A stretch of 38,426 bases of DNA from Pseudomonadota bacterium (GTDB lineage: Bacteria; Pseudomonadota; Gammaproteobacteria; Burkholderiales; Burkholderiaceae_F). The notes under the pieces were generated by a model that did no database searches, was not told the DNA's origin, and saw only the letters and a list, made by a program, of their open reading frames with translations. The DNA lies in NCBI GenBank assembly GCA_021825945.1, contig JAKAFN010000015.1:1-38426 (forward strand). Direction: 5' to 3'. The translations under genes and the position numbers were made by a program. Every line of letters begins with the position of its first letter. The first letter of the stretch is position 1. Below are positions 1-9,598 of the stretch, piece after piece.

Positions 1-1290
1 ATCTATGGCCGGCAGTTCGCGGATCTGTACGCGGAACTGGACCGGCGCGCGGTAGCGGAGGGGTGCAGGATCGATCGCCCCCGGGATGTGATGTTGCGGG
101 CGGATGGCCGTGCGCTGACGGTCAATCAGCGCGTGGTTCCGATCTTCGACGATCGGGTTGACGCCCAGATGGAAGCAGGCAGGGAGGGCCGGGAACATGC
201 GACGGCAAAATACGTCATGTCGATCATCGACGATCTGACCGGAGAGGTGCAGACGGAAACGGCGTTGCGCGAGACCGAGACCCGCTTCCGCCAGTTTGCG
301 GAGAACATCGACCAGGTCGTGTTCATCGCCGACGCCGATCTCACGCGGGTCCACTACATCAACGATCGGTACACCCGGCTGGTCGGCGGAGCGGTGGCGG
401 ATCTGCTTGCCGACCCGCGGACGGCGATGGCCTACGTCCATCCCGACGATCGGCGGTCGATCGATCAGCAGTTGCCTCGGTTGCTGGCGGATCTGCGCCG
501 CCTGCGCCGTGGGGAGATCTCCGTCCGGATCGCGCATCCGGAAAAAGGCGCACGCTGGCTCAATGTGCGATTGAATCCGGCGCGCGTGCACGACGGCTCG
601 GTGCGGGTGTTCGGGATCGCCGACGACGTCACCGAGCGCCGGGCGGCCGAGCAGCAGCGTCTCGACGAGGCGGTCAAGCAGCGTGACGTCCTGGTTCGTG
701 AAGTGCACCATCGCATCAAGAACAACCTGCAGGGGGTGGCGGGCCTGCTCCAGCAGATGGCCAGCGCGAAGCCCGAGGTGTCCTCGGCCTTGAACGAGAT
801 CGCCGGCCAGATCCAGGCGATCGCCCAGGTCCACGGCCTGCAGATCGGTATCGGCGGAACGCTCCCGGTACTCGGGATGGCGCAGGGAATCTTTTCCAAT
901 CTTGGCGCGATGTTCGGGGTCGAGGTGCGGTTCGAATCGGACTCGCCGGAGCTGTGGCGCTGGGGGCTTCCGGAGAATGAAGCGGTGCCCATCGCACTGG
1001 TGATCAACGAACTGGGCACCAATGCGATCAAGTACCGCGCATCGCGGGAGTTGCCGATCCAGGTGCGGATCGACAGCACGGCGGACGGACTGGTGATCAC
1101 GATCGACAACGCCGGCCGGCTACCGCCGGGATTCGATTTCACCCGCGTGGTGTCGGGGGTTTCGGGGTTGTCGCTGATCAAGGCATTGTTGCCGCGGCGC
1201 GGCGCGCGCTTGCGGATCGAAGCACTCGGACCCGTGGTGCGGGCATCGCTGGAACTCGCGCCGCCGGCGATCCGGGAGGAGGCGGAATGA
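1..1290 (+). CDS. PAS-HisKA_2 sensor histidine kinase (5' end cut by the window)
   Basis: The frame is open from base 1, so the true start lies upstream of the window. Seen: the end of a first PAS-like domain (to about codon 80), then a full PAS domain (codons about 95-215) closing with the usual DVTERR sequence. A HisKA_2 dimerisation segment follows, with the motif VHHRIKNNLQ; its His just before Arg (codon 237) is the expected phospho-acceptor. A GHKL ATPase domain with an N-box around INELGTNAIKY and a degenerate DNAG box closes the protein. No membrane helix is visible, so it is probably a cytoplasmic sensor. Its stop overlaps the start of the next gene by 4 bp (ATGA), and that gene encodes a REC-ANTAR regulator. 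HisKA_2 kinases paired with ANTAR regulators are known from EutW-EutV. The signal it senses cannot be read from the sequence. Confidence 0.88.
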   Translation: MYGRQFADLYAELDRRAVAEGCRIDRPRDVMLRADGRALTVNQRVVPIFDDRVDAQMEAGREGREHATAKYVMSIIDDLTGEVQTETALRETETRFRQFAENIDQVVFIADADLTRVHYINDRYTRLVGGAVADLLADPRTAMAYVHPDDRRSIDQQLPRLLADLRRLRRGEISVRIAHPEKGARWLNVRLNPARVHDGSVRVFGIADDVTERRAAEQQRLDEAVKQRDVLVREVHHRIKNNLQGVAGLLQQMASAKPEVSSALNEIAGQIQAIAQVHGLQIGIGGTLPVLGMAQGIFSNLGAMFGVEVRFESDSPELWRWGLPENEAVPIALVINELGTNAIKYRASRELPIQVRIDSTADGLVITIDNAGRLPPGFDFTRVVSGVSGLSLIKALLPRRGARLRIEALGPVVRASLELAPPAIREEAE

Positions 1291-1889
1291 GCGCGGATTC
1301 TCCACTGGTGCTGGTCGTCGACGACGACCGCCTGGTTCTGGTGACCTTGTGCGCCGGTCTGCGGCAGGCCGGGATCGACGTCATCGAGGCGGACAACGGC
1401 GACGACGCGATTCTCCTGGCGCGTCAGCACAAGCCGCAACTCGCGATTTTGGACATGCGCATGCAAGGAAAGTCGGGGATGGACGTGGCGCGATACCTCG
1501 CCTCGCTGACGCCCCCGATCGACTTCCTGTTCCTTTCGGCGTTCAACGACTCCCAGACGGTCGACGAAGCGAAGCGCCTGGGGGCGCTGGGGTATCTGGT
1601 CAAGCCGCTGGACGTCCAGCAGATCGTGCCCGCGGTGCGCGCGGCCCTGGCGCGCACGCAGGAAACCCGACCGACCCCCGCCGCGCCGCGCCCTGCGCCA
1701 CCTCCGTCGCGAGACGTTCGGCTCGATGAATCGGTCGCGATCGGAATCCTGATGGAGCGGCTGCGGCTCGACTACCGACGCGCGGCCGAGGCGCTGCGGG
1801 CGCAGGCCCAGGCCGAGGGTGGGGACGCCGCCGCGCTGGCGACGGGCATGGTGGAGGCGGCCAACCGGCTCAATTCCATTCCCCGCTGA
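1287..1889 (+). CDS. REC-ANTAR response regulator (putative RNA-binding antiterminator)
   Basis: A 200-residue protein. Its N-terminal receiver (about 7-125) has the acidic triplet D12-D13-D14, phospho-acceptor D56, S84 and K106. A Pro-rich linker (about 130-143) leads to a C-terminal ANTAR domain (about 146-195) with the typical AIGILMERLRLDYRRA run and a conserved Ala-rich third helix. ANTAR domains of AmiR, NasT and EutV bind paired hairpins in nascent RNA and prevent termination, so this regulator probably acts on transcripts rather than on promoters (family knowledge). The start is fixed by the ATGA overlap with the upstream HisKA_2 kinase and the GGGAGGAGGCGGA ribosome site before it. 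The kinase is the obvious partner. No ANTAR target hairpin pair was recognised in the window, so the regulated transcript is unknown. Confidence 0.88.
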   Translation: MSADSPLVLVVDDDRLVLVTLCAGLRQAGIDVIEADNGDDAILLARQHKPQLAILDMRMQGKSGMDVARYLASLTPPIDFLFLSAFNDSQTVDEAKRLGALGYLVKPLDVQQIVPAVRAALARTQETRPTPAAPRPAPPPSRDVRLDESVAIGILMERLRLDYRRAAEALRAQAQAEGGDAAALATGMVEAANRLNSIPR

Positions 1890-1894
1890 GTTTT

Positions 1895-1912
1895 CTCGGC
1901 GGCGTTGCCGAG
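1895..1912. terminator. Hairpin between convergent genes, possible bidirectional terminator
   Basis: A perfect 6-bp GC-rich stem (1895-1900 with 1907-1912) and a 6-nt loop fill most of the 24-bp gap between the convergent REC-ANTAR gene and the minus-strand kinase. T/A runs flank it at 1891-1894, on the wrong side for a classic plus-strand U-tract, so intrinsic termination would be weak. Confidence 0.35.
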
Positions 1913-1913
1913 G

Positions 1914-2741
1914 TCACCCCCCTCGCAACGTGAAATGGAAACAGGCCCCTTTCCCGGGCTGCGACTCTGCCCAGATCGCCCCCCCGTGCTTGCGCACGAT
2001 CCGCTGCACGGTGGCCAGGCCGATCCCGGTTCCCGGGAATTCGTTCTGGGAATGGAATCGCTGGAACAGGCCGAAGATCCGGTCCGCGAAGCGCATGTCG
2101 AAGCCCGCCCCGTTGTCGCGCACGAAATACACCGGGATGCCGTCCCGCTCTTCCTCGCAACCGAACGCCACCTGCGCCGGGGTTGCGTTGGCCGTGAATT
2201 TGAACGCGTTGCCAAGCAGGTTCTGCAGCGCGATCCGCAACAGCACGGGATCCCCTTCGGCAATCATGTCCGGCGCGATCTCGAAGTGGACTTTGCGCGA
2301 CACGTCGTTCGCGCACAGTTCCTCCGCCAGTTCCCGACCCAGGCCGCTCAGGTCGACCTGCTCGCGTCGGATCTCGCGGCTGGTGCGCTGCGCCATGCCC
2401 AGCAAGGCGTCGATCATCCGGTTCATGCGCGCGGCCGCGCCCACGATCCGCTGCACGTGCTCACGGCCGATGCTGTCGAGGCGGTCGCCGTAATCCTCCA
2501 GCACGATGTTCGCGAAACCCTCGACGATCCGCAGCGGCGAGCGCAGGTCGTGCGAGATGGCGTAAGAGACGCCTTCCATTTCCTGGGCGGAGACGTCGAA
2601 GCGCCGGGCCTGTTCCGCCAAGGCGTCGTGGGCGGACCGCAGTTCGCGTTCGAGGCGCGCCGTCTTCCGGAAGTGCAGCAACCCCAACGTTAGCAGCAGG
2701 GCAAGCGCGAGCGCAGCGATGGCAAGTGCCAGGGCGGTCAT
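1914..2741 (-). CDS. Small membrane-anchored sensor histidine kinase
   Basis: A 275-residue kinase. One N-terminal hydrophobic helix (residues 2-23) is followed by a short basic and coiled-coil segment, a HisKA domain with ISHDLRSPL (phospho-acceptor H64) and an HATPase_c domain with N-box [12 protein letters not shown]1 DNGAGFD, an F-box and G2 GTGIGLA. It has essentially no periplasmic domain, so sensing must come through the membrane helix, a partner or the cytoplasmic linker. The ATG at 2741 was chosen because GAGGAAA lies about 6 nt upstream and the first residues form the membrane helix; an in-frame start at 2810 would add 23 unpromising residues. No response regulator is adjacent on the same strand, so it looks like an orphan kinase. 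The HisKA/HATPase arrangement resembles bacteriophytochrome-type kinases without their sensor. Confidence 0.85.
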   Translation of the reverse strand: MTALALAIAALALALLLTLGLLHFRKTARLERELRSAHDALAEQARRFDVSAQEMEGVSYAISHDLRSPLRIVEGFANIVLEDYGDRLDSIGREHVQRIVGAAARMNRMIDALLGMAQRTSREIRREQVDLSGLGRELAEELCANDVSRKVHFEIAPDMIAEGDPVLLRIALQNLLGNAFKFTANATPAQVAFGCEEERDGIPVYFVRDNGAGFDMRFADRIFGLFQRFHSQNEFPGTGIGLATVQRIVRKHGGAIWAESQPGKGACFHFTLRGG

Positions 2742-2858
2742 GGTGATTTCCTCTGTATCGCGGATTGTGCCATCCGCGGGCGATTCCGCCAGGATTTCCC
2801 GGAAATTCAACGGTATTCAGACGTTTGGCGGAACGAGGCATGCGCTAAAAAGGAAGGA

Positions 2859-5420
2859 GTGTGCCGTGCCGGACCATCGGCAGGGGAGCGCGGCGTTGCA
2901 ACGATGCAGGTGCAGATGGTGGATGCGGTACGGATTTCGGATGCGGCGCCGACCAGCGGCCGCAACGGTGGGGATCGGGTGGACGCGGTGCGCCTGGCGG
3001 CGATTGCGGATCGCATGGACGAAGCGATCGCCGTCGTCGACGGCGCAGGTCGCACGCTGTGGGTCAACGCCGCGATGATCCGGCTCTGCGGAGGCGACGC
3101 GGACCGGCTCATCGCCGAGAATTTCGCCGCACGGCTCTTTGGCGCCGACTCCCATTCCGCCATCGAAACCCAGCAGCGCATCGAGGCGGGAGCCGATTCC
3201 GCCGCGATCGTCCTGCCGGCGGCGCTGATCGGCGGGCGTTCCGGTTGGCTGGAACTGGAGATCAAGCGCATGGGGGCGTCGCCCGAGGACCGGGATTCGT
3301 TCGTCATCGTTCGCGACATCACGCACGAGCGTTCGATGCGGCTGGCACTCGCCGACGCGCTGGAAAACGCCGAGCACGCGAACCAGGCGAAGTCCCAGTT
3401 CCTGGCAAACATGAGCCACGAAATCCGCACGCCCATGAACGGCGTCCTTGGCATGGCCGAGCTGCTGTTGAGTACCGATCTCGACGAGCGTCAAAGACGC
3501 TATATCGAATCCCTGTATCGTTCGGGCGAGGCGCTGCTCAAGGTCATCAACGACATCCTGGATTTCTCGAAGATCGAGGCGGGGAAGATGGAGATCGAGG
3601 CGATCGACATCGATTTGCGTACCCTGGTCGAGGACCTGATCGAGATGCTCGCTCCGCGGGCCCATCAGAAGCGGATCGAACTCGCGTACCGGATCGACCC
3701 CGGATTGCCGCCGGCGCTGCGCGGCGACCCGACGCGACTGCGCCAGATCCTCACCAACATCATCGGCAACGCGATCAAGTTCACGGAACGGGGTGAAGTC
3801 GTCCTGGCGGTGAGCGTCGCCGACCCATTTCCCGACCGGCAGCCCGCTGGTCCGCTGCGCATCGTGTTCGAGGTCCGGGATACCGGGATCGGCATGCGGC
3901 CGGAGGTTCAGGAACGTCTGTTCTCGAGTTTCATGCAGGCCGACCAGTCGTCTTCGCGCCGCTACGGCGGGACGGGGCTCGGGTTGGCGATCTCGCGGCA
4001 ACTCGCCGAGTTGATGGGTGGGCGGATCCTGGCGATGAGCCGGGTCGGCGAAGGGTCGGTGTTTCGGATCGAGGTGCCGATGCCGGAGGGCGACCCGACG
4101 ATGGTGCCGCGCGCCGTCGCCTGCGTCGGCTCCCTGGCGGGCCGGCGCATCCTGATCGTCGAGGACAACCCCACCAACCGACAGATCCTGGAGGAGCAGT
4201 TGAGCGCTCTGGCGATCGACTGCGCTTGCGCCGAAAACGGCCGCCAGGCCCTGCAGATGCTCCGCGTCGCCGTGCAGTCGCACCGGCCGTTCGACGGCGC
4301 GGTGATCGACATGAAGATGCCGGTGATGAGCGGGATGGAACTGGTCGAGCAGATCCGCTCGGACCCGGCGATGCGCGGACTGCGCCTGGTGATGCTCACC
4401 TCCATGTCGGGGCGCGACGACGTGCGCCAGGCCCACGATCTCGGCATCGACGCCTACCTGTCGAAGCCGGTACGCCAGAACGACCTCATCGCCAGTCTTG
4501 CTGCGGTTCTCGAGCCGGGCCCACGGGCGCAGGCGGCGCAGGATCCGCCGTCCTGGGATTCCGGGCTGGCGGATTTGCGGGTGCTGGTTGCGGAAGACAA
4601 CGTCGTCAACCAGGAGGTGGTGCGCGCGATGTTGACCGGTTTCGGCTGTGCGATCGAACTGGTGGGGGACGGTGCGCAGGCTCTGGATGCGCTGGAGCGG
4701 GGACGATTCGACGTCGTGCTCATGGACTGTCAGATGCCGAATCTGGACGGGTTCGAAGCGGTGCGCCGAATTCGCGACCCGGAATACCGCCAGCACGATC
4801 TGGCCCGGGCGCGGGGGATTCCGGTGATTGCGCTGACGGCCAACGCCTTGAACGGCGATGCCCAACGCTGCCTGGACGCGGGATTCACGGGCCATGTCGC
4901 CAAGCCGTTTCGCCAGCGGGAACTCGCCGCCGCATTGGTGCGGTGGTGCGTCCCGGCCGGAGGGCGGCAGGCCCCCGCGCCGGCCGGCGTCGCCGGCGGC
5001 GAGGGCGGCGGGACGACGGATGCCGCGAAGGTTGCGGACGGCGCATTGGATGCCGGCGCACTGGAGCCGATCCTGGCGCTGGAGCGAAATGGCGCCCAGG
5101 ACCTGCTGCGCCGGCTCGTCGCGACGTTCGCCGAGTCGTCCGGCATGCTGGTCGCCGACACCGATCGCGGCTTCGACGAAAACGATTTTCCCGCCGTGAT
5201 CCGGGCGGTGCATACCCTGAAATCCTCCAGTGCGAATCTCGGGGCCCTGTCGCTTTCGCGGATCTGCGCCCAGGTCGAGGCGTCGTTGCGCCAGGAAAAT
5301 GCGGACGCGGCGCGGAATGCCTGGCACTCCGCGCACGCCCTCCGCAGCGGCGCGCTGCATGCGTTGGAGGGGGTCTGTGCGGCGCAGGAAGCGGAGCGTT
5401 GCGCCGAGGAGTTGCGGTGA
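2859..5420 (+). CDS. Cytoplasmic hybrid sensor kinase, PAS-HisKA-HATPase-REC-REC-HPt
   Basis: An 853-residue BarA/TodS-like phosphorelay kinase. The order seen is: PAS (about 45-160); HisKA with [12 protein letters not shown] (H187); HATPase_c with N-box [16 protein letters not shown] and GGTGLGLAI; receiver 1 (phospho-acceptor D484, in VIDMKMP); receiver 2 (D623, in LMDCQMP); and a C-terminal HPt domain with [11 protein letters not shown] (H785). This is a complete intramolecular His-Asp-Asp-His relay. No transmembrane segment is visible, unlike BarA or ArcB. The start is uncertain: GTG 2859 sits just after AAAAAGGAAGGA, while ATG 2904 and ATG 2916 are later alternatives. Its stop overlaps the GTG of the REC-PAS-GGDEF-EAL gene, so the HPt may well pass phosphate to that receiver (inference from the overlap). 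Confidence 0.9.
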   Translation: MCRAGPSAGERGVATMQVQMVDAVRISDAAPTSGRNGGDRVDAVRLAAIADRMDEAIAVVDGAGRTLWVNAAMIRLCGGDADRLIAENFAARLFGADSHSAIETQQRIEAGADSAAIVLPAALIGGRSGWLELEIKRMGASPEDRDSFVIVRDITHERSMRLALADALENAEHANQAKSQFLANMSHEIRTPMNGVLGMAELLLSTDLDERQRRYIESLYRSGEALLKVINDILDFSKIEAGKMEIEAIDIDLRTLVEDLIEMLAPRAHQKRIELAYRIDPGLPPALRGDPTRLRQILTNIIGNAIKFTERGEVVLAVSVADPFPDRQPAGPLRIVFEVRDTGIGMRPEVQERLFSSFMQADQSSSRRYGGTGLGLAISRQLAELMGGRILAMSRVGEGSVFRIEVPMPEGDPTMVPRAVACVGSLAGRRILIVEDNPTNRQILEEQLSALAIDCACAENGRQALQMLRVAVQSHRPFDGAVIDMKMPVMSGMELVEQIRSDPAMRGLRLVMLTSMSGRDDVRQAHDLGIDAYLSKPVRQNDLIASLAAVLEPGPRAQAAQDPPSWDSGLADLRVLVAEDNVVNQEVVRAMLTGFGCAIELVGDGAQALDALERGRFDVVLMDCQMPNLDGFEAVRRIRDPEYRQHDLARARGIPVIALTANALNGDAQRCLDAGFTGHVAKPFRQRELAAALVRWCVPAGGRQAPAPAGVAGGEGGGTTDAAKVADGALDAGALEPILALERNGAQDLLRRLVATFAESSGMLVADTDRGFDENDFPAVIRAVHTLKSSSANLGALSLSRICAQVEASLRQENADAARNAWHSAHALRSGALHALEGVCAAQEAERCAEELR

Positions 5421-7708
5421 CTCCACCGCTGCGCGCCGTGGAGGCGCCGGCGGAGCGGGACGGCGCCGGGGGCGCGCGCGACACGGTACTGCTCGTCGAC
5501 GACGATCCGGTAATGCGCATGCTGACCTCCGCTGCGCTTGCCGAGCGCGGATGGCGCGTCGTCGAAGCCGATGGCGGCGGCGTGGCGCTGGAGCGCTTCG
5601 CGGCCGAATGCCCCCAGGTGGTCGTCCTCGATGCCCTGATGCCGCCCCCGGACGGATTTGCGACCTGCGAGCGGATCCGACGGCTTCCCGGCGGACAGCA
5701 TGTCCCCATTCTGATGTTGACCGGACTGGATGACGAATCGTCCGTCGCCCGCGCCTACGAGGCGGGCGCGACCGATTTTTTCGTCAAGTCGAGCGGCCAA
5801 TGGATGCTGCTCTCCGAGCGTCTGCGTTATCTGCTGCGGGCGGCCCATACCCGCGAAGAGCTGCTCGCCAGCCAGGAGAAGTTGAGCAAGGCGCAGCGCA
5901 TCGCCCGTCTCGGCAGTTGGGAATGGGACTTCCGCCAGCGCAGCATCCGGGTTTCCGACGAGTTCCGCGCCGTTGCCGGCTTCGGTCCGGAAGATCGGGC
6001 GCCGTCGATCTGGGGTGCCTGGTCGCGGATCGCCCCGGAGGACCGCGGGCGCGTCGCATCGCTGCTGCGGGATGCGTTGCGCCGGGGCGCACCGATGACC
6101 TTCGAGTGCGGCCTGGCGTGCGCCGACGGCGGGGGAAAGATCGCTCGCGTCGAGGCGGAGTTCGAATACGATGCCGCCGGCCGGGCGACCGGCCTGCACG
6201 GGGTGATCCAGGACGTGACCGAGCGCCGGCAGGCCGAGGACCAGATCCGCCGTCTTGCGAACTATGACAGCCTGACCGGATTGCCGAACCGGCGCTTTCT
6301 CGTCGAGGAGTTCGGCGCGACGCTGGCGCGGGCCAAGGAGGACGCGGCTCCCCTCGCGCTGCTGTTCCTCGACGTCGACCGATTCAAGCAGATCAACGAC
6401 ACCTTGGGCCACGACGTCGGCGATCAGGTGCTGCGCGAGGTGGCGTGGCGCCTGCATTCGACGATCCGCGAGACCGACACGGTGGCCCGCGTCGCATCCC
6501 GGGGCGCGCGACGCGCGCGATCCGATTCGGTCCGCCCGGAGGCGCCGCCCGACAGCCGGGTCGCCCGCTTGGGCGGCGACGAGTTCACGGTCCTGTTGAC
6601 CAACCTGTTCTGCGCCGACGATATCGACCGCGTCATGCGGCGGTTGATCGACGCGATCCGGGTTCCGATCGACTGTTTCGGCCACACCGTGCACGTGACC
6701 ACCTCGATCGGCATCGCCATGTTTCCGCGCGACGGCGACGACGTCGATAGCCTGTTGCGCAAGGCCGACATGGCCATGTACGAGGTGAAGAAGCGCGGTG
6801 GCGGGTCGTGGCTGGCGTTCGAAGAGTCGATGAATACGGCGGTGAAGACCCGTTGGAGCCTCGAGGCGGGCCTGCGCCGGGCGCTGGAGCGCGACGAACT
6901 CGTGCTCCACTACCAACCGAAGATCGAGGTCGCGACCGGTGCCGTGGTCGGCGCCGAGGCCTTGCTGCGCTGGCGCCGGGACGGCGAACTGGTCGCGCCG
7001 GCCGAGTTCATTCGCGCCGCCGAGGACAGCAATCTCATCGTCCCGATCACCGAATGGGCGCTCGCCGAAGCATGTCGGCAGATGCGGGTGTGGGTGCCGG
7101 AATGGGATCGCCGCCAGATGGGGGCGGTGCCGGTGGCGGTCAACATTTCGTCGATTCTCCTCCAGCGCGGCAATCTCGTGGGGCTCGTTCGGGCGGCGCT
7201 GGAGCACAACGGCGTGCCGCGCTCGCAACTCGAAATCGAAATCACCGAGACGGTTCTGATGCGGGATCTCAAGGTTGCCAAGGACCTGCTCCAGGAATTC
7301 CGCGAACTGGGGGTGCCGATCGCCATCGACGATTTCGGCACCGGGTACTCCTCGCTTGCCTACCTGCGGCGCCTGCCGATCGACACGATCAAGATCGACC
7401 GGTCGTTCGTTGCCGAACTGGAAACGGACGACGACGCGGCGGCCATCGTCGCGGCGATCATCGCGATGACGCAGGCGTTGAAGCTGCAACTCGTTGCCGA
7501 AGGCGTCGAGACCCCGGGGCAGCGAGACCTGCTCGCGCAGCAAGGCTGCCGGATCGTGCAGGGGTTCCTGTATGCCCCGCCGCTGTCGGCGGATCGATTC
7601 CTGCAATGGGTCGACGGCACCGGCACCGCTCGCGCCCTGGCACCGCGGACGGATGGCCGTCCGCGAGACCGGACTTTTCCGGATGCTATTCCACCAGCCC
7701 GTGCTTGA
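5417..7708 (+). CDS. REC-PAS-GGDEF-EAL c-di-GMP signalling protein
   Basis: A 763-residue protein with a receiver (about 20-140; phospho-acceptor D72, LDALMPP), a PAS domain (about 165-275), a GGDEF domain (about 285-470) and an EAL domain (about 480-735). The cyclase motif GGDEF is at 386-390 and the I-site-like RETD at 351-354. The two are normally five residues apart, but here a 26-residue Arg/Pro-rich insertion (359-384) separates them. The phosphodiesterase half looks catalytically intact: EAL at 514-516, an NISS asparagine, EITET, the IDDFGTG aspartate pair, KIDRSF and EGVET. The protein can therefore plausibly both make and degrade c-di-GMP, with phosphorylation of D72 as a switch (inference). 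The GTG start at 5417 follows GAGGAG by 5 nt and overlaps the hybrid kinase stop by 4 bp. The 3' end overlaps the convergent regulator gene by 23 bp. Confidence 0.92.
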   Translation: MTPPLRAVEAPAERDGAGGARDTVLLVDDDPVMRMLTSAALAERGWRVVEADGGGVALERFAAECPQVVVLDALMPPPDGFATCERIRRLPGGQHVPILMLTGLDDESSVARAYEAGATDFFVKSSGQWMLLSERLRYLLRAAHTREELLASQEKLSKAQRIARLGSWEWDFRQRSIRVSDEFRAVAGFGPEDRAPSIWGAWSRIAPEDRGRVASLLRDALRRGAPMTFECGLACADGGGKIARVEAEFEYDAAGRATGLHGVIQDVTERRQAEDQIRRLANYDSLTGLPNRRFLVEEFGATLARAKEDAAPLALLFLDVDRFKQINDTLGHDVGDQVLREVAWRLHSTIRETDTVARVASRGARRARSDSVRPEAPPDSRVARLGGDEFTVLLTNLFCADDIDRVMRRLIDAIRVPIDCFGHTVHVTTSIGIAMFPRDGDDVDSLLRKADMAMYEVKKRGGGSWLAFEESMNTAVKTRWSLEAGLRRALERDELVLHYQPKIEVATGAVVGAEALLRWRRDGELVAPAEFIRAAEDSNLIVPITEWALAEACRQMRVWVPEWDRRQMGAVPVAVNISSILLQRGNLVGLVRAALEHNGVPRSQLEIEITETVLMRDLKVAKDLLQEFRELGVPIAIDDFGTGYSSLAYLRRLPIDTIKIDRSFVAELETDDDAAAIVAAIIAMTQALKLQLVAEGVETPGQRDLLAQQGCRIVQGFLYAPPLSADRFLQWVDGTGTARALAPRTDGRPRDRTFPDAIPPARA

Positions 7709-8324
7709 TCGCGTAGTGCGTCAGTTCGGCGTTGTTCTCCATCCCCATTTTTTCGAGGATCCGTGCCCGGTAGACGCTGACCGTTTTCGGGCTCAGCGCG
7801 AGCGCTTCGGCGATGTCGGCCAGGCGGTGCCCGGTGGCGATCAGCCGCAGCGTCTGGAATTCGCGATCCGAAAGCCGTTCGTGCGGTAGCCCTTGTTCCG
7901 GCGCGTTCAGGTTCTCGATCAGCGCCTGGGCGATTTCCGGGGTGACGTACTTGCGGCCGTTGGCGATCTGTTCGACCGCGTCGATGAGCTTTTCCGGCGC
8001 TCCCGCCTTGTTCAGGTACCCGGCGGCGCCGGCGCGGAACGCGCGCACCGCATACTGTTCTTCCGGGTACATGCTGACGACGAGGACTTTGAGCCGCGGG
8101 AGCTCCGCGAGCAGGGTCTTGAGGATTTCGATGCCGTCCTTGCCGGGCAGATTGACATCGATGACCAGGAGGTCGGGCTCTTCGCTGCGCCGGAGCAACG
8201 TGCGCAGTTGTCCGTAGTCGCCGGCCTCGCCGATGAGGTCGATGCCGGCGTGTTCCGAGAGGATCTGCACGATCCCGCGGCGCACGATTGCATGATCGTC
8301 GACGACGATGGTCTTGAGCTTCAC
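7686..8324 (-). CDS. NarL/FixJ-family response regulator
   Basis: A 212-residue DNA-binding regulator. The receiver spans about 3-120, with D9-D10, phospho-acceptor D56 (VIDVNLPGKDG), S84 and an atypical KAG in place of KP. A LuxR-type helix-turn-helix follows (about 145-205), with LSDREFQTLRLIATG and the recognition-helix segment LSPKTVSVYRARILEKM. The family binds inverted repeats near promoters as a dimer once phosphorylated. GTG 8324 is preferred because it lies about 7 nt after an AGGAAAG ribosome site and forms a GTGA overlap with the stop of the upstream kinase gene; the frame stays open further upstream but runs through that kinase. The partner is almost certainly the REC-HisKA_3 kinase. 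Its 3' end overlaps the convergent c-di-GMP gene by 23 bp. Its regulon is not visible. Confidence 0.92.
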   Translation of the reverse strand: MKLKTIVVDDHAIVRRGIVQILSEHAGIDLIGEAGDYGQLRTLLRRSEEPDLLVIDVNLPGKDGIEILKTLLAELPRLKVLVVSMYPEEQYAVRAFRAGAAGYLNKAGAPEKLIDAVEQIANGRKYVTPEIAQALIENLNAPEQGLPHERLSDREFQTLRLIATGHRLADIAEALALSPKTVSVYRARILEKMGMENNAELTHYAIKHGLVE

Positions 8325-9493
8325 TCGGTTTCTTTCCTGGACGGCTCGGGATTTTGCTCCGCTTTCGGCCCGGCATGGGTGGGTACGCAAAACATCACGG
8401 TGGTGCCGCGGCCCGGAGCGGAACTGATTTCGGCCCAGCCCCCCAGGCCGCGCGCGCGTTCGATCAGCCCGCGAATTCCGAACCCCGGGGTGGCCTGCAG
8501 CATCCCCGGCTCGAATCCGATGCCGTCGTCGCTGATTTCCAGCGTGACTTCCTCCTCCGGCGCCGCGAACAGTTGCACGGAAACCCGTTGCGCCTGCGCA
8601 TATTTGGAGATGTTGGACAGCGATTCCTGTGCGACCCGATACATTGCCGCCGCACAGTCGGCGGGCAACGGAAGGTCTTCGCGATTGGTCTCGAACCGGG
8701 CCGGGATGGCGGTGCGCGAGGCGAAGCTCTGCACCAGCCACTGCAAGGCGGCCACCAGGCCGGCATCCAGCACCGGCGGCCGAAGGTTGTGCTGGATGCG
8801 GTGGCTGGCCGCCACGGCCTGCTCCAGCAGGTTCGAGATGGCGCGCAGCCGCGGCGCGGCGTCAGCCTGCCCCTGCAGTTGGCGCGCCAGGCTGACCAGC
8901 TCGAAACGCATGGCGGTCAGAGTCGCGCCGATGTCGTCATGGATTTCGCGCGCGATCCGGCGGCGTTCCTCTTCCTTGACCGTTTCGAGGTGGCGCGTGA
9001 GCGCGCGCAGCCGGCTTTCGCTCTCCGCGAGGGCGGCGGCGGCCTCCCGGCCGGCCCGCCGCTCGGTCGCGGCCTGGAGGCTGCGGGCGATCGCCGGGCC
9101 GATCCGGGACATGCGCGACTTGAGAATGAAGTCGTCGGCGCCCGCGCGCAGGGTCGCCACGGCCAGATCCTCCGACATCTCGCCGGATACGACGATCACC
9201 GGCAGATCGGGATCGTGCTCCTTGGCGACGCGCAGCGCCCCGAAGGCGTCGAAGCGGGGCATGGTGTGGTCGCTGATCACGATGTCCACCGCCCCGTCCC
9301 GCAGCGCGCCGCGCATTCCCGCTTCGTCCTCGACCCGCCGCGCGCGCACCGGGTGGCCGCCGCGGGCCAGCAGGGCGAGCAGCAGCTCGTAGTCGAGTTC
9401 GGAGTCCTCGACCACCAGCAGTTGGGTAGGGGGAGCGGAAAGCGTCGGAACCATGGCCAAGGCGGGATTCTGGCGCAAAACCGGCCGGAACAT
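8321..9493 (-). CDS. REC-HisKA_3 histidine kinase (NarX/DegS type)
   Basis: A 390-residue soluble kinase with a receiver at its N-terminus (about 23-140; D75 in VISDHTMP, K125), a short coiled linker, a HisKA_3 dimerisation domain with ERRRIAREIHDDIG (phospho-acceptor H185), and an HATPase_c domain with the NarX-type boxes RVAQESLSNISKYA, ISDDGIGF and GFGIRGL. No transmembrane segment is present. The N-terminal receiver suggests it takes its input from another phospho-donor rather than from a ligand (inference), and the nearby HPt-bearing hybrid kinase is one candidate. It is the first gene of a two-gene minus-strand operon with the NarL-type regulator (4-bp overlap). The start is uncertain: ATG 9493 has only a weak purine-rich stretch upstream, and ATG 9454 has none. 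Confidence 0.88.
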   Translation of the reverse strand: MFRPVLRQNPALAMVPTLSAPPTQLLVVEDSELDYELLLALLARGGHPVRARRVEDEAGMRGALRDGAVDIVISDHTMPRFDAFGALRVAKEHDPDLPVIVVSGEMSEDLAVATLRAGADDFILKSRMSRIGPAIARSLQAATERRAGREAAAALAESESRLRALTRHLETVKEEERRRIAREIHDDIGATLTAMRFELVSLARQLQGQADAAPRLRAISNLLEQAVAASHRIQHNLRPPVLDAGLVAALQWLVQSFASRTAIPARFETNREDLPLPADCAAAMYRVAQESLSNISKYAQAQRVSVQLFAAPEEEVTLEISDDGIGFEPGMLQATPGFGIRGLIERARGLGGWAEISSAPGRGTTVMFCVPTHAGPKAEQNPEPSRKETE

Positions 9494-9598
9494 CCATTTT
9501 TTTCCGGCTTTTCGCCGTATCGAGCGGTACGCCGGTCGCCGACACTTGCTCCACGGCGCCAGATGCCGGAACCCAGGCGCGAACCGAAACGGCGAACG

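Noticed and set aside
4226..5416. In-frame upstream extension of the REC-PAS-GGDEF-EAL gene
   Set aside because: The extension is Arg/Gly-rich nonsense overlapping the hybrid kinase; GTG 5417 has a GAGGAG site and a stop-start overlap.
2817..5426. Long open frame of 869 codons on the minus strand opposite the hybrid kinase
   Set aside because: It mirrors a gene with complete domain motifs, its translation is rich in Arg/Gln/His/Asp without recognisable domains, and such antisense frames are expected in high-GC DNA.
4730..7606. Minus-strand open frame of 958 codons opposite the c-di-GMP gene and the end of the hybrid kinase
   Set aside because: It crosses two real genes on the other strand and has no coherent domain; it is a codon-bias shadow.
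8325..8741. Upstream extension of the NarL-type regulator
   Set aside because: It would lie inside the kinase gene in another frame and adds no receiver sequence; GTG 8324 with AGGAAAG fits the family start.
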